Shown: piece by piece, positions 23,404-34,718 of the stretch | Layout: each line of letters begins with the position of its first letter | Numbering within the stretch: position 1 is the stretch's first letter | Assembly: GCA_030278955.1 (NCBI GenBank) | Contig: JAOANR010000010.1 | Location: 15,731,086-15,795,085, forward strand | From: Hygrophila difformis | Taxonomy: Eukaryota > Streptophyta > Magnoliopsida > Lamiales > Acanthaceae | Direction of reading: 5' to 3' | Length of the DNA: 64,000 nucleotides | Translations under genes and position numbers: made by a program | The notes under the pieces: model-generated | Seen by the model: the letters and a program-made list of their open reading frames with translations, nothing else | Databases searched by the model: none | What the model was told of the DNA's origin: nothing

Positions 23404-23512
23404 GGACCAATTTGGCCCGTATTAAGGTTTGAAATGGTGTATTGGGGCCAAAAAAGAAAAAGGATGGATCCGGCCAAATTGGAAACATAACGGACTATAT
23501 TGGCAATTTTTC
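23404..23512. repeat. Candidate MULE terminal repeat (left)
   Basis: It starts GGACCAATTT and ends GGACTATATTGGCAATTTTT. The inverted counterpart at 35533-35740 starts (on the minus strand) GGACCAATTT and ends GGACTATATTGGCC. A link to the MULE transposase relic at 23995 is inferred. No 9-bp target duplication was identified. Confidence 0.4.
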
Positions 23513-23599
23513 CATTTATGATGACATTAATTGGTAGTGATCACTAGTAGTACCAATTGTTTCTGTCGGTAGAAAAAGACAGAACTTCATCTGTAATAT
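23513..23599 (-). repeat. Copia LTR fragment (5' LTR remnant)
   Basis: Matches 18117-18206 (CCATTTATGATGACATTAAT to CAGAACTTCATCTGTAATA) with a few substitutions. It stops exactly where the candidate MULE terminus begins, so the LTR was cut there. Confidence 0.75.
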
Positions 23600-23994
23600 A
23601 AAACATATTTTATACTACTAATTAAATAAGGGCTTATACACGAAATATACCCCTAACAAATAGAAATAATAAGTCAGTACCCCTGACACACATATATCCA
23701 AACCCCACCCCACTGTATAAACATAATATTTGGATCACACCCCTGGGAATGTTTGAGAAAATAAAGAAAATGTAAAATAATGGAAAACTGGAAATGTCAA
23801 TTCTACCTTCGTTTAGAAGATTAATGGAAGAAGAGGGAAAATTTCCGGGAAAGGGCCTTGGGAGTTTGGCTTGTTGAGGAAGCAAAAGAATGCATCGGTA
23901 GCCCCAAATCGGAGGGAAGAAGCTACGGCGGTGAAGAAGAAGCTGCGCCACTCTTTCAGCATCCCGTAGATTAGGTTCCCTGTGAAGAAGGGGG
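23600..23994. other. Leader of the MULE relic, no other gene seen
   Basis: AT-rich sequence passing into purine-rich sequence (GGAAGAAGAGGG) before the transposase relic. Confidence 0.35.
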
Positions 23995-24623
23995 ATGGCC
24001 GGTGCAGGAGGGCATGAAGAGGAGAGGGAGATGAGGATCCTTGCGTTCTTGGAGTTCGATGAACAGATGGAAAGCATGACTGTGAAAATGGATACTACCA
24101 TTAGCGACATGCGTGGGGTTTTGGCGACGAAGCGCGGGGTGGACGCAATGAAATCATTGATACACTATGAGCATCCTGGGGAGAAGTTCCCGATAGCGTT
24201 GGTGACGGATGAGGACGTGAATCGAATGTTGGAGGTGCACACGCTGTTGCGAAAGGGGATGTGCAGAAGAGAACATGTTCGTACGGTTGTTGGTAATTGT
24301 ACGGATACCCGTGCAAACACGCATGTGCATGTATTGACCAGTTACACCGCAGCGTGTATGAATTTTGTGATCCGTACTATCGGGTGCAAGCATACCGCAT
24401 AACATACAGCATGGCAATATACCCTATCCCGAATGATGGAGACGATGACGGAAGTGAAGTAGGACCAGATTTTGTGTACCCTCCAAACGTTCGATCACAG
24501 CCAGGAAGAAGAAAGACAAAGAGGATTCCGTCACAGGTGCCGGTCAGAACTAGAACTTGTGGGCTATGTAGAAAACCAGGGCATAACAAACGGACATGCA
24601 AAGATTCCCAAACGCAGCGTTGA
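23995..24623 (+). pseudogene. Internally deleted MULE (MuDR-type) transposase
   Basis: The first part (23995 to about 24270) reads like the PB1-like N-terminal region of plant MuDR transposases (FDEQMESMTVKMDTTISDM, IHYEHPGEKFPIALVTDED). A second frame (from about 24297) is the transposase C-terminus: a SWIM-type PCKHACACI, then YRITYSMAIYPIPND, a PPNVRSQPGRRKTKR linker and a zinc knuckle CGLCRKPGHNKRTC. The whole DDE catalytic core between them is missing and the two parts are out of frame, so no active enzyme can be made. It shows that a MULE was once here and may explain the neighbouring transposon-borne ORFs. Confidence 0.8.
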
Positions 24624-25019
24624 AGGGTTTATGAGTATGTTATTTTTCTATGGAGTAAGACTTCCCACTTTTGATTTCTGATCACTCTCATATCATGGTA
24701 CTTTCATTTAGTACTAATGGAGTACCTTAAATATGATAGGAACTATTAATCTCGATTGGGTTAAATGTTTATTAGATGGATTGCCATTATTTTGTATGCA
24801 CTAACATTATGGATGCCAATGGCTGTGGTGAATGTAGTACCGTTTAATGAGAATGTTGTTTATATTCCGTTGTGCTACTGTGAGGCTGTTTGGGTTGATG
24901 TTTATTACTATTCTGAAAGGCTGGATTTTGTGGTGGGCAACTAATTACAGGGGTCATACATAATGATCAGCTAAAAGTTCCAATACAATTGACCGCAGAT
25001 TCGATATAATTAAGTAAGA

Positions 25020-25573
25020 GAACAATACAATTGATTGGAGATTCGATACAATACTCTTGAATGTCAATACAATTACCCGATAATGCACTACACTGCATAA
25101 GATGTTTAATAAAGTTGTTTCGACCGTCTAACTAATGAGATGGTTGTGATGTCGGGCCTCGGTATGACCTCCTCTAATGGTGGGTAAATGTACGGGAGGG
25201 CCTAGGGTTGTTGTTAGATATTACATAGCATGGCTATTGAATACTTGGGTATTGCTTTGATGAGTAAGCATTTCGTACTCTCCTTATATTCATTACGACA
25301 AAATGGCATACCAATAGAGCACATTCGGTGCTATTCCATTCCTGTATTTTGAATTTCACTTACGGTATGGCTCTTTGGATTATCCTAGTGGGATAGAGAG
25401 GCGAATAGCCTGGGCTTGAATCCGATTTTGCATTATCTTATTTTTAAACAAATCTTCCCTGCATATGTGCAAAAGAACAATACAATTGATTGGAGATTCG
25501 ATACAATACTCCTGAATGTCAATACAATTACTCGATAGTGCACTACACTGCATAAGAGGTTTAATAAAGTTGT
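25020..25573 (+). repeat. Split direct duplication of about 100 bp
   Basis: 25020-25118 and 25474-25573 share GAACAATACAATTGATTGGA to AATAAAGTTGT with about four differences. A third, shorter and weaker copy of the opening words is at about 24980. The spacer is about 355 bp. Confidence 0.8.
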
Positions 25574-25590
25574 ATATGCATAGTAAAATA

Positions 25591-25710
25591 CTTCTTCCAT
25601 TCCTTTTTGTTTGATACAGTATGAGTTTTGTTGCCGTCATTGACAAACTATGATTCTACTTTTTAATACATTTATATAAGATAAAAAATAGTCAAGTAAG
25701 ATCTTCTTTG
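25591..25710 (+). mobile_element. Stowaway MITE family A, 3'-truncated
   Basis: It starts TA|CTTCTTCCATTCC and contains ATAGTCAAGTAAGATCTTCT. The 3' half, including the second terminal repeat, is missing. Confidence 0.55.
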
Positions 25711-25743
25711 TGAAATTAATTGTTGCGAGGGTCAAAAAATTGT

Positions 25744-25905
25744 GTTAGAGATATGGACCTCGGACTTCAACCTAAAATCAATTGGTGATAGGTACAGAGG
25801 TTCATGACCATATAAAGAAGGGGCAACCCAACATATAACCAATGTGGGACATTAACTGTAAATTGTGTCCCAACCTACCGGCAGCGGAAGTAGCTAATCA
25901 GATTA
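25744..25905 (+). other. Possible small solo LTR (TRIM-like)
   Basis: It begins TGTTAGAGATATGGACCTCG and includes ATCAATTGGTGATAGGTA, a TATA-like CCATATAAAG and ACCAATGTGGGAC. These phrases resemble small plant LTRs. No partner LTR or target duplication was found, so this is tentative. Confidence 0.3.
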
Positions 25906-26173
25906 TCGGGTTTATCTTTAATATAAGAATATTAATTATGTTAAGATTGATGGAAATATTTAAAAAAAAAATTAACGGTTAAACAAATGCATTGATCTAT
26001 GAGCATTTTGATTTTTGTCACCAAACTTGTGCATAATTTAGGAGAAAACTGTGTGATTTGGGCTTAGGTAACTATGCTTCCTCTTAAAGTGGCGGGAATT
26101 TACCCCATTTTGTTAAGTAAGTACTGCCTCTTCTGACACTAGTAGGAGAAATTTCCTCTATTCACATTTCCCT

Positions 26174-26689
26174 ATGGCTATTCCATCATTGCTCTATAGC
26201 GTACTACCTCCCCCCCCCCTTTGTAGGTCATTCATTACCATTCCCCAAGAAATTGCAATCAATTGTATTGTCTCCCCCAATAAGCTTTCCCCCAAAATTC
26301 CACCCTCAAGATCAACGGCGGCGAGGACCCGCGACGGAGGAAACGTGCAGCAATCACTGGTGGTCATGACCGCCAGCAATCTCCGGCGGCTGGAGCGCGT
26401 CGAGAGGCGCAACCGACGGCTTCGTTCTGAACTGGAAGAGTCTCGCCTGCAGAATGCTTTACGTGATCGCGAACTCGAGCTTGCTCGAAAGGAGAGGAAG
26501 GCGATGAAGAAGCAGATCGCCGCCCTGGAGGCTGTCGCCGGCGATTCGCGTGGTTCGGTCCTGGCTTTGATGGTCCCGATTTCAATCCTTGCTACTATTG
26601 TGCTAATGGGCAAAAAGGGAAAAGCTATGAGCAACAATGCCCTCAACCTCATCCTGTTCTGGGTGCGGAAATCGCTCCGTTTGGGTTGA
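26174..26689 (+). CDS. Hypothetical coiled-coil protein with one membrane segment
   Basis: The 171-residue frame has a basic/acidic heptad-rich coiled coil (RLERVERRNRRLRSELEESR to MKKQIAALEAV, about residues 70-120). A hydrophobic helix follows (VLALMVPISILATIVLMG, about 127-144), then a short basic tail. An internal Met at 26366 would give just the coiled coil plus membrane part. The arrangement is that of the C-terminal half of small GRF-type proteins, but no zinc finger is present. It lies between the MULE relic and the DUF1985-like pseudogene, so transposon carriage is likely. Coding is supported by composition only. Confidence 0.4.
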   Translation: MAIPSLLYSVLPPPPLCRSFITIPQEIAINCIVSPNKLSPKIPPSRSTAARTRDGGNVQQSLVVMTASNLRRLERVERRNRRLRSELEESRLQNALRDRELELARKERKAMKKQIAALEAVAGDSRGSVLALMVPISILATIVLMGKKGKAMSNNALNLILFWVRKSLRLG

Positions 26690-27603
26690 TTCTTCATCGT
26701 CGTGTTGGTAGTGCACAATTCCTCCCCCATTTTGTCATTATTGGGTTGTTTAGGGTTGCCTGCTAGTATTATGGTTTTAAATGTGATTAGATATGGGTTT
26801 TATAGTAAAACCCCCTTTTGTGATAACCCCCTTTTGTTGTTATCATTCTAAACTCTGAAAACCCTAAGTGGAAACTTGTTGTGGTGTGGGATGGATTGTG
26901 TACTCGTTTATCTGAAGTGCTAATTTAATGGAAGTTTGTCTAACCAAGTGTAATATCTATATTTTTGTTGTTGTGTTCACTACTATAAGCTTGTTTTGTT
27001 TCCAATCTTTGGGTTACCCATGAGTGCTGTGAAAGTGAAAAACATGGTTCCATGTAGTTGTTAGATATTTGGAGTCTTGGTTCTGGAATTGATTCAGTAA
27101 ATCTGATCATCTTTTGATTATGAATGGTTTATGAATCCCATTTTGTGTAAGCCTTGTTTTATAGGGTTTAATTTCACTAAACCTTGTTGGTTAGGCATGT
27201 TGTTATTTAATTCACGAGATTCCTTCAGATGCTAACAACAATAGTGGGTTGCAATCCCTCTGTAATCAACCTAAATGAGGGAGCCATAAAAATGAGGGCT
27301 TAATGGTGCATGAACAGGCATGCCTAAATTTAAAATGTGGGGTTGCATGGATGCTGCTTCTACGAACCCATGTGGGACATTTAGGACATTACACAATTTA
27401 TGTGTCCCACTGTATTAACCTTGCACGTCATGTTTTCCACTTTCAATACAAGTTGGCATATGGATTGGTCGTGTGTGCTCCAATACAGTCTAGCAATTCA
27501 CCATAACCTGTTCAAAATTGAATACATATGGCCTGTATGATAAGAGTGCAATAATGTTTGGAAATAACAACAACATTACAACACAATCATTAATGTCTAA
27601 GTA
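26690..27603. other. 3' flank, no gene seen
   Basis: Ordinary AT-rich sequence between the coiled-coil ORF and the convergent minus-strand pseudogene. No convincing frame. Confidence 0.4.
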
Positions 27604-28518
27604 TCAAGACAGCAAATGGTTAGTGCCAGCAACATGCACTAATCGAGTCATTACAGCACCATTGTATTCTTCCATGTTGACTTTGTGATTCTTGTACTTA
27701 TCCAACCTCTGAACGATAAATGTCTACGAAATCACCAAAATAAGACAAATATGCCCCCAATAACAGTAGGATACCGTCATTTACAGTTTCACTTGCCGTT
27801 GTAAACATACTTAGGAAGCTCATCCGGACTTTGAGATTCTGTGAGGCAATGTATTCATCCGATGTAATAACAGCCAAGAATGCATTTATGATCTCTGAAC
27901 TAAGTGCTTTGTTAAATAAAAGATCACTCATCGTGGAAACTCGCACTGAATGTATGCCGCTCGACCAAATTGTATCCATGGTTGAGGTGCCATTAACAAT
28001 TAGGTTATTAGCTCCTTTGTCAGTCAAAATACAAACTCTTAAATCAAATCACTTACCGTACGTAGCCCTGATCCAGGTACTCATCAATGAAGTCCCTCTC
28101 GTCAACAAGCATTTGCTCACGGCCACACCAATCTCTTCTTCCCTGAACCTTGGCCGCTGCCTTCATCTCAGCGCTTTGGATTCTCCCCTGTCTCGCCCGG
28201 CCGCATTGAACTAATCTTTATCTAATTTTTATCAGCAATTAAATGATAAATACGAACTCAACTCCATAAACACATAAGTAATTGTTATGAGCAAAATACT
28301 CTCTCACTCACTCACCGGTTTTGCCTCATTCGTGGTCACCGGCTTCGTCTGTCTTTTTCTCAGGCCTGGTGGGGTGATATAAAATGAGGGCTTTCGTTTT
28401 GGCCTCCTATCGTCCCTTTCCTGAACGTCCGTTACAATTGATGACTTAAAGATCCCTTCGTTCATGCACTAGTTCACCCCATTCACACCTTCATTTTTTC
28501 CTGAGCTGCTGCTGGCAC

Positions 28519-31500
28519 CAAGGTTGTTAAAATCGCGATCCTGATCGTAGGATCGCACGATCCTACGATCTTAAGGACCAAAAACGATCCGGATCGGTCT
28601 AAGATCGAAAATGAGTTGAGATCGTGCTAGGATCGTTGGGATCGGGCTAAGATCGCAGGATCGGTTAAGGATCCGATCCTAACATTTCTGCTTTCTCAAA
28701 ATCTTCTCAAACTCGTCACTCCCAAAATCCAGATCTAGGTTTCGCGACTCTGGGACATCGACTTCTCCGTCCCATTCCACCCCTCCCGACCTCCGGCCCT
28801 CCGGCGTCCGGCCATCCCTTCGCTGGTCGCATCAGCCATCACCGTTGCATTCCCCATCTCTTTCGTTGTCTCATTCCCTTCATCATCGGTTCGGGCGTTC
28901 AGCTTCAGCCCTTCATCTTCGCCTTCAGCCCTTCCATTTCAGGCTTTCAGTCTTCGTTACCTTCGATTTTTTGGTCGGCTTCAGCCCTTTGGTTCATCCT
29001 ACCTGCTTCGATTGGAGGTATACATTTTATTTAAGGTTTTTATTTCTTGGCTTGGTCTGTTGGTTGTTGCGATTGGAGGTACAATTATCAAATGTCAATT
29101 TCAATTATGCTTGGTCAGTTGCCTCTTGATTGGAATTCTTAGTTGTTGATTGGAATTGTTAGTTGAAGTTCTAAGTTCTGTTGCAATTTTAGTTTTGTTT
29201 ATTTGTCTCTGTTGCTAGTTGATTATACATTATAGTGCCTGTTGATTTTTCTAAAAAGTTAAAGCAGCAATTTTTTATTAGAATTATTAGTTGTTTCAAT
29301 TCTGTGTTACTGTCTTCTTTTCAAATTTTATAGATGGCCAGTAGTTCAGCATCCATATCTACACCTTCATCTACTTCTATACCATCTTCATCCGACAAGC
29401 AGAAAATAGTTAGAAAAACTGCTCTTGGGTCAAGGACTGATGCTGGTTGGGAATATGGCACAGATTTGGGTGGTAGAAAAGTGAAGTGCAAATTCTGTGA
29501 ATCGGTGTGTACTGGTGGTATCTTTAGATTTAAACACCATTTAGCTAGGACAAGCAGCAATGTATCCCCTTGCTCAAAGGTTCCAGAAGATGTCAAGATC
29601 AAAATCCTAGCATTGCTGGAAGAGAATGAAATATCTTCAAAGAAAAGGAGAGGCATGCTATCAATTGATGAAGTTGAAGAAGAGTTTGTAAGGCATGATA
29701 AGGGAACTTTGGGTGGTTTTGTCACAAAAAAGGGTAAGGCTCAAAGCACTTTGAATTCTGCTTGGAAAAAGGATGAGCGAGAGAAGATTTGCCAACAAAT
29801 TTGTAGGTTTTTTTACACAAGTGCTTTATCATTTAATTGTGTAAATAATCCTGAGTTTGGCAAAATGGTTCAAATGATTGGTGAATTTGGGAGAGGGCTT
29901 GATCCACCTTCTTATCATGAAATGAGAGTTACATTCTTGAAGAAAGAATTGGATTACACTCGATCTATGCTTGAAGACTACAAAAAGGAATGGAAAAAAA
30001 CTGGGTGCACATTGATGAGTGATGGTTGGACAGATAAGAAAAATAGGTCAATTTGTAACTTTCTTGTGAACAGTCCTAAAGGTACTATTTTCTTGGCATC
30101 AGTAGACACATCTGACATTATAAAGACAAAAGAAAAGGTCTTTGCAATGTTAGATGAATTTGTTGAAAAAGTTGGGGAAGAAAATATTGTTCAAGTGGTC
30201 ACAGACAATGCTGCAAATTATAAAGCTGCCGGTGAGATGTTAATGATAAAACAAAAAAAATTATTTTGGACACCGTGTGCAGCACACTGCCTTGACTTGA
30301 TTTTGGAGGACTTTGAAAAGAAAATTGAGGAGCATAAAGAGACCATATCAAGAGGAAGAAAACTCACAAGTTTCATCTACAACAGGACACGACTTATTTG
30401 TTTGTTGAAAGAATTTACAAAGGGGAAAGAATTACTTAGGCCTGGGGCAACTAGGTTTGCCACATCTTATCTTACCCTTGCTCGTTTACATGAGCAAAAA
30501 GGTGCACTGATCTCGATGTTTGCATCTGAAAAATGGGTGAGTAGCAACTATGCAAAATCTGAGGCAAGAAAGAATGTCGAGGCTACAGTTTTGGATAATG
30601 TAGGCTTTTGGGGGTCAGTTGCATCATGTCTTAAAGTTGCTGTACCATTGATAAAGGTTCTTCGAATGGTGGATTCAGATTCTCAACCTGCTATGGGTTT
30701 TATTTATCATGCCATGATCAATGCAAAGAAAGAGATTAAAGACAACTTCAAGAATATTCAAGCAATGTATTTTTTAAATTTTAAAGTTTAAATATCAAGT
30801 ATAGGCCTGTTTTTGTAAATCTTAAAACTTTTATAGGCCTGTTTTATATATCAAGTATAGGCGCTACGTATCTCTGAATTTTGATGGATTAGGAATTGGA
30901 TGATTGTTAGAATGTGCTATATTGATGATTGGCTGCTGTTGCTGATGTGGTTTGTTAGAGCCTAGCTTTGCTGTTCCTTATGTTTCAAAAAAAAAGAAAA
31001 AAGAAAAAAAGGGAAGAGTAACTTGATGGTCCTGGGAATGTTTTATTTTTTGCTGTTGGGTTGATGGTCTGGAAGAGTAACTTAGAGGTGATCATATTTG
31101 CTGAATGTTGCTTTTGATCACTGTGTTGAGGCACTGCATGTTATCTTGTGGTGGCCGGAAACTGTACTGGTCTTTTTCTTATTGGAAATAAAATACCTTT
31201 CACTTTCAAAAAAAATATCAAGTACTTTACATGATGGCAATTCTATTTATTTATTCAAGTACTTTATTTTAGTATTATTCAAGTATCAATTCTATTTTAT
31301 TTAACTGTACTCTATATTATATTTTAGGTACCAGCCTGTTTTTGATATCATTGATGAAAGATGGCAAAACCAGCTATATAGGCCTCTTCATGTAGCAGGA
31401 TATTATCTTAACCCAAGGATGCAATATAATTCTGATTTTCAAGGTGATTCTGGATTTATTAAAGGATGATTATATGTGTGTCTTGAAAGATTGTGTGGCG

Positions 31501-32683
31501 ATCCCAATTTAGCAGCAGAGATTGATTGTCAATTTGATCAATTCAAAAATTCAAGAGGGCTCTTTGGTCTTGAAGTAGCTAAACGAACTAGGGATGTAAA
31601 ATCTCCTGTAGATTGGTGGGATTCCTATGGAGATGAAACACCCGAACTGAAAAAGTTTGCTATGCTGGTTTTGAGCTTGACATGTTCATCATCTGGTTGT
31701 GAGAGGAATTGGAGTGCTTTTGAAATGGTAACTTTAGTTTTCATCTTGATATTATTTTAATTTTAATCTACATAATATGAACTATTTATTTTTATTTATT
31801 TTGTAGGTACATTCTAAAAGAAGAAACCGTCTTCATCAACAAAAAATGAATGATCTTGTTTATGTGATGTATAATCTGAAGTTAAGTGGACGTCAAAAAA
31901 AGAAGTTACAAGAGACGGCAGCTGAAATGGAGCAACTTGAGATGTTGAGTTTTGATAATGTTGGCTCAGATGATGAATGGATAACTGAGGAAGAATCTTT
32001 ACACTCTCATACAAATGAAGATTGTGTCAACAATTTTTATCACGAGAATGATGGTTGTGGAGATGATGATTTTCTTGTAAGAGCTGTCAGTGAACAATTT
32101 GGTGAGTGAGTTACTTTGTTAAATTTGGGATATATTTTGATTTAATTTTACTTTGTCTGTATACATTGTTTGAAATATATTGTTTCATTCATATAAATGC
32201 TAATGAAATTTGAGTACAATTTTTGTGTAATTTTTTTTCTTTGAATCTTTGTAGGTGGAGGAGGTTTGGGAGAAGATTTAGATATTGATTTGGAAAATGG
32301 AAACAATGCTGATACATCATTTGAAATATGATTTGTGATGTTGTGTTTATGTATGTGTTTAATGACTAAGGTTTTGTTCGTATTGAGGCTTGAGATTGAA
32401 GCCATGTCTATGTGTGACCTAGCTAAAAAACATGAATGTTCAATTTGTTTGAGCTGAATATTTGAGTTTACGAGTTTATTGCTTATATTTGATTTGAGCT
32501 GAATCATATATTAGTGTTTGAAATTTAACAGAATCATACATTAGTGTTGAGATGATTATATGTGTATAGATGTTTTTTTTTTTTGTAATTTCTTAGGATC
32601 TAAGGATCCCGATCCGATCCTACGATCCCGATCTTGCAAATAGAAAAACGATCCTATGTAGGATCCCGATCTTAACAACCTTG
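28519..32683 (+). mobile_element. hAT transposon, 4,165 bp
   Basis: Perfect 12-bp terminal inverted repeats CAAGGTTGTTAA/TTAACAACCTTG are flanked by a perfect 8-bp target duplication GCTGGCAC (28511-28518 and 32684-32691). Both subterminal regions are packed with GATCC and GATCG words, some forming palindromes such as GATCGTAGGATC, the usual binding sites for a hAT transposase. It carries a spliced BED/DUF659/hATC transposase gene with one stop. It is inserted in an exon of the DUF1985-like gene. Confidence 0.95.
29334..32331 (+). pseudogene. hAT transposase (BED zinc finger, DUF659, hATC), one nonsense codon
   Basis: Exons 29334-30766, 31328-31727, 31807-32101 and 32255-32331 total 2,205 nt (735 codons) with GT-AG introns. 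The frame is continuous except for a TGA at 31467-31469. Order: a BED-type zinc finger (CKFCES..FKHHLA, about residues 50-70); the DUF659 region with SDGWTDKKNRSICNF (about 230) and VTDNAANYKAAGEML; TPCAAHCLDLILED; then the C-terminal dimerisation domain LSLTCSSSGCERNWSAF and RLHQQKMNDLVYVMYNLKL. The product would bind the element ends and excise it. As written, translation stops before the dimerisation domain, so this copy is probably not self-sufficient. The start ATG follows TTTTATAG, suggesting a 5' UTR intron. Confidence 0.88.
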
Positions 32684-34718
32684 GCTGGCACCCTCCCCCA
32701 CCTCATTGCAGTCCTCATTCGCTATAGCCAAATCTCCCCCTTGTGAAGCATCCACAATTCCCTTTCCTGAACCACTGCTGCCACCACTTACAGTTATATC
32801 AATGTGTTCATCTGCCCCGCCTGAGTCCTTCAGCTCAAGCTTCTCCGACTCTACCTCATTGTTCACATCTTCGCGCCCCTTCACAGCTCCAGCAATTTCA
32901 ACTGCATTCACAAGATGACTGATTCCACCCATTCCAGCATCCACATGCTCCATTTTCCTACTAGCTCGATCCTCGCTTCGTTTAGTCCTCAACTCATGTT
33001 CATCTTTCATGCAAAATCCAAAAATAAAAATTCCAAAATTAATTCATAAACTAGTACCATACCAGAATTTAATACATCAAACCCAAATTACAATACAAAT
33101 CATGCAAAAATTTAATACAAAAAACCCAAATTACAATACAAATTATACAATTTATAGTACATTTGATAGCATAATGTAATACATCCCGAACATACCTTCA
33201 CCGATCTCTTCCTCCTCGACGGCGTCTCCATTTGCCATGGTGGATCCATTTTCGGTCCCTACATTAACATCGTACAGCTCTAACCCTTCCACCATCACAC
33301 CGGTACTCTTCATTTCCGGTCGACCATCACTCCGCCACTCCCTCACAGCGTTTGCATTGTCCATGGCTTTCTCTACCGAAACCGCCGACTGCCCACGCTT
33401 CTCCTTTACCCCTTTATCGTCCACAACCCGAACACCTCTTTTTGTATCAATCTGTTGGGTTTGGCAATGCCTAACAATCTGTACCACATCAGACAATACC
33501 AACGCTTGCTCATTCTCTAATGTATCAATAGGCAAGTGAAAATTCAATACAAAATCATTACATTTCAATACAACACGTACCTCTCTCACTGGCACAATAA
33601 AACTGAACTCATCCTCCAAAGGTAAGAAATTTACCACATCCTTCAACTTAATATTCTTCAGCTGCTTCATACACTCGTCCACTTTCGGGTGACTGGTGCA
33701 CCACCGTGCGAATCGCGGAACACTTAGCCTGCCGATTGGTTTTCCCAAATGGGGCACACGCTCAAACAACCACGACTACTCAAGATTAACATATATGCAA
33801 CATTAGTAACATATCACAAATCAACTAAAACAATTGCAACAACATAACACCCAAATTTACAATTAAAACGTACTAACCATCATCCCAAACATGCATCCGT
33901 CTGCATAGCGCTTTCCCTTTACACACTTCCTCAGAGACTCCAGCAGAAACGAGTGGACTGCCTCACCCCAGGCGTACTCTCCTATTTTCTCCAAGTCATC
34001 CACATAGTGAACCACAAATGCTGGCAAGTACTGGTGGGCAGTGGGAAACAATACGGTATCGAACAAAAATATAATGTATAACCGTGCAAAATTTTTGAGT
34101 TCTTTCAACTCTGGATTTGTTTCCTTTGGATCACACATAGCCTTCATAATGGCCAGTATGTTGTCCCTTTTAACGTTCACAATATTCCCCTTAAAATATC
34201 TTTCCACGGTGCTGCTCTCCAGTTCCAGCTTCGGGTGCACATAGTCGCCTTCGTACTGTAGTGCCATCACGCATGAGAATTCAAAAGCTGAAAAATCCAG
34301 ACAAATGTCCTGCCCCAATCAAAATGACCTCTCATCTACATCATAACACCTCACAACCTCCTCTAGCCACGACCCACTATTATAGCCTTTCGGACATTTC
34401 AAAAAATGGCAAAACAGTGTCCTCATTACAGCGTCCTTCCTTCTGCTCCTGATTCATATTCTCATTCAATTCATCCATTATGCTTATAAAAAATTGGGGC
34501 GAGCATCGGGTGATCATTCCGGTATCAACGGCCTCCTTGCGCTTCCTCGGCTTGCTCTCCCGGTCCCTATCAGCTCCACTCGTACCTACATTGACTTTCC
34601 TTGCACAACTTTTTTCCTTGTCCCGATGCACCTCGCTACTACCTTCACTATTTTTTCCCTTCTCCAACATCTTCCCCATTTGCTTGCCACCTTTCTTTCC
34701 CCCTCCCTTAGGTGCCAT

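Larger units (their letters stand above)
17803..23599 (-). mobile_element. Decayed and rearranged Copia element (minus strand)
   Basis: The left (3') LTR ends at about 18206 next to the polypurine tract AAGGGGGAG. A matching 87-bp LTR piece survives at 23513-23599. Between them lie RNase H and reverse-transcriptase fragments, a three-copy tandem repeat, a hAT-like MITE and a GRF-like ORF. The leader after the polypurine tract and the RNase H text (DPHKAKSQTGYIFTCGGTA) match the Copia element at 54894-60729, so this is an older, broken relative. The outer limits are approximate. Confidence 0.65.
24624..26173. other. Intergenic, with a split duplication and transposon fragments
   Basis: No gene seen. 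It contains the 100-bp duplication (25020-25118 and 25474-25573), a Stowaway fragment and an LTR-like segment, listed separately. Confidence 0.4.
27604..34718 (-). pseudogene. DUF1985/plant-mobile-domain type gene, broken and split by a hAT element
   Basis: Inferred exons on the minus strand: 34718-33878, 33775-33196, 33003-32684 continuing at 28518-28316, 28187-28057, 28037-27775, and about 27715-27604. The N-terminus is basic (MAPKGGGKKGGKQ), then TRCSPQFFISIMDELNE, DICLDFSAFEF, LKNFARLYIIFLFDTVLFPT and WLFERVPHLGKP. This is the order seen in transposon-carried DUF1985/mobile-domain genes that often end in a Ulp1-like protease. After an acidic linker comes RRPKRKPSFYITPP, then LSSEIINAFLAV. 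I see no protease His/Asp/Cys triad. Breaks: a GAAG duplication shifts the frame near 34434-34443, TGA at 34319-34321, TAG at 28469-28471, and the hAT insertion at 28519-32683. Confidence 0.6.

Noticed and set aside
32672..33010. A 112-residue ORF ending in ASQGC as an independent gene
   Set aside because: Its last residues are encoded by the hAT terminal repeat. The rest is an exon of the split DUF1985-like pseudogene.
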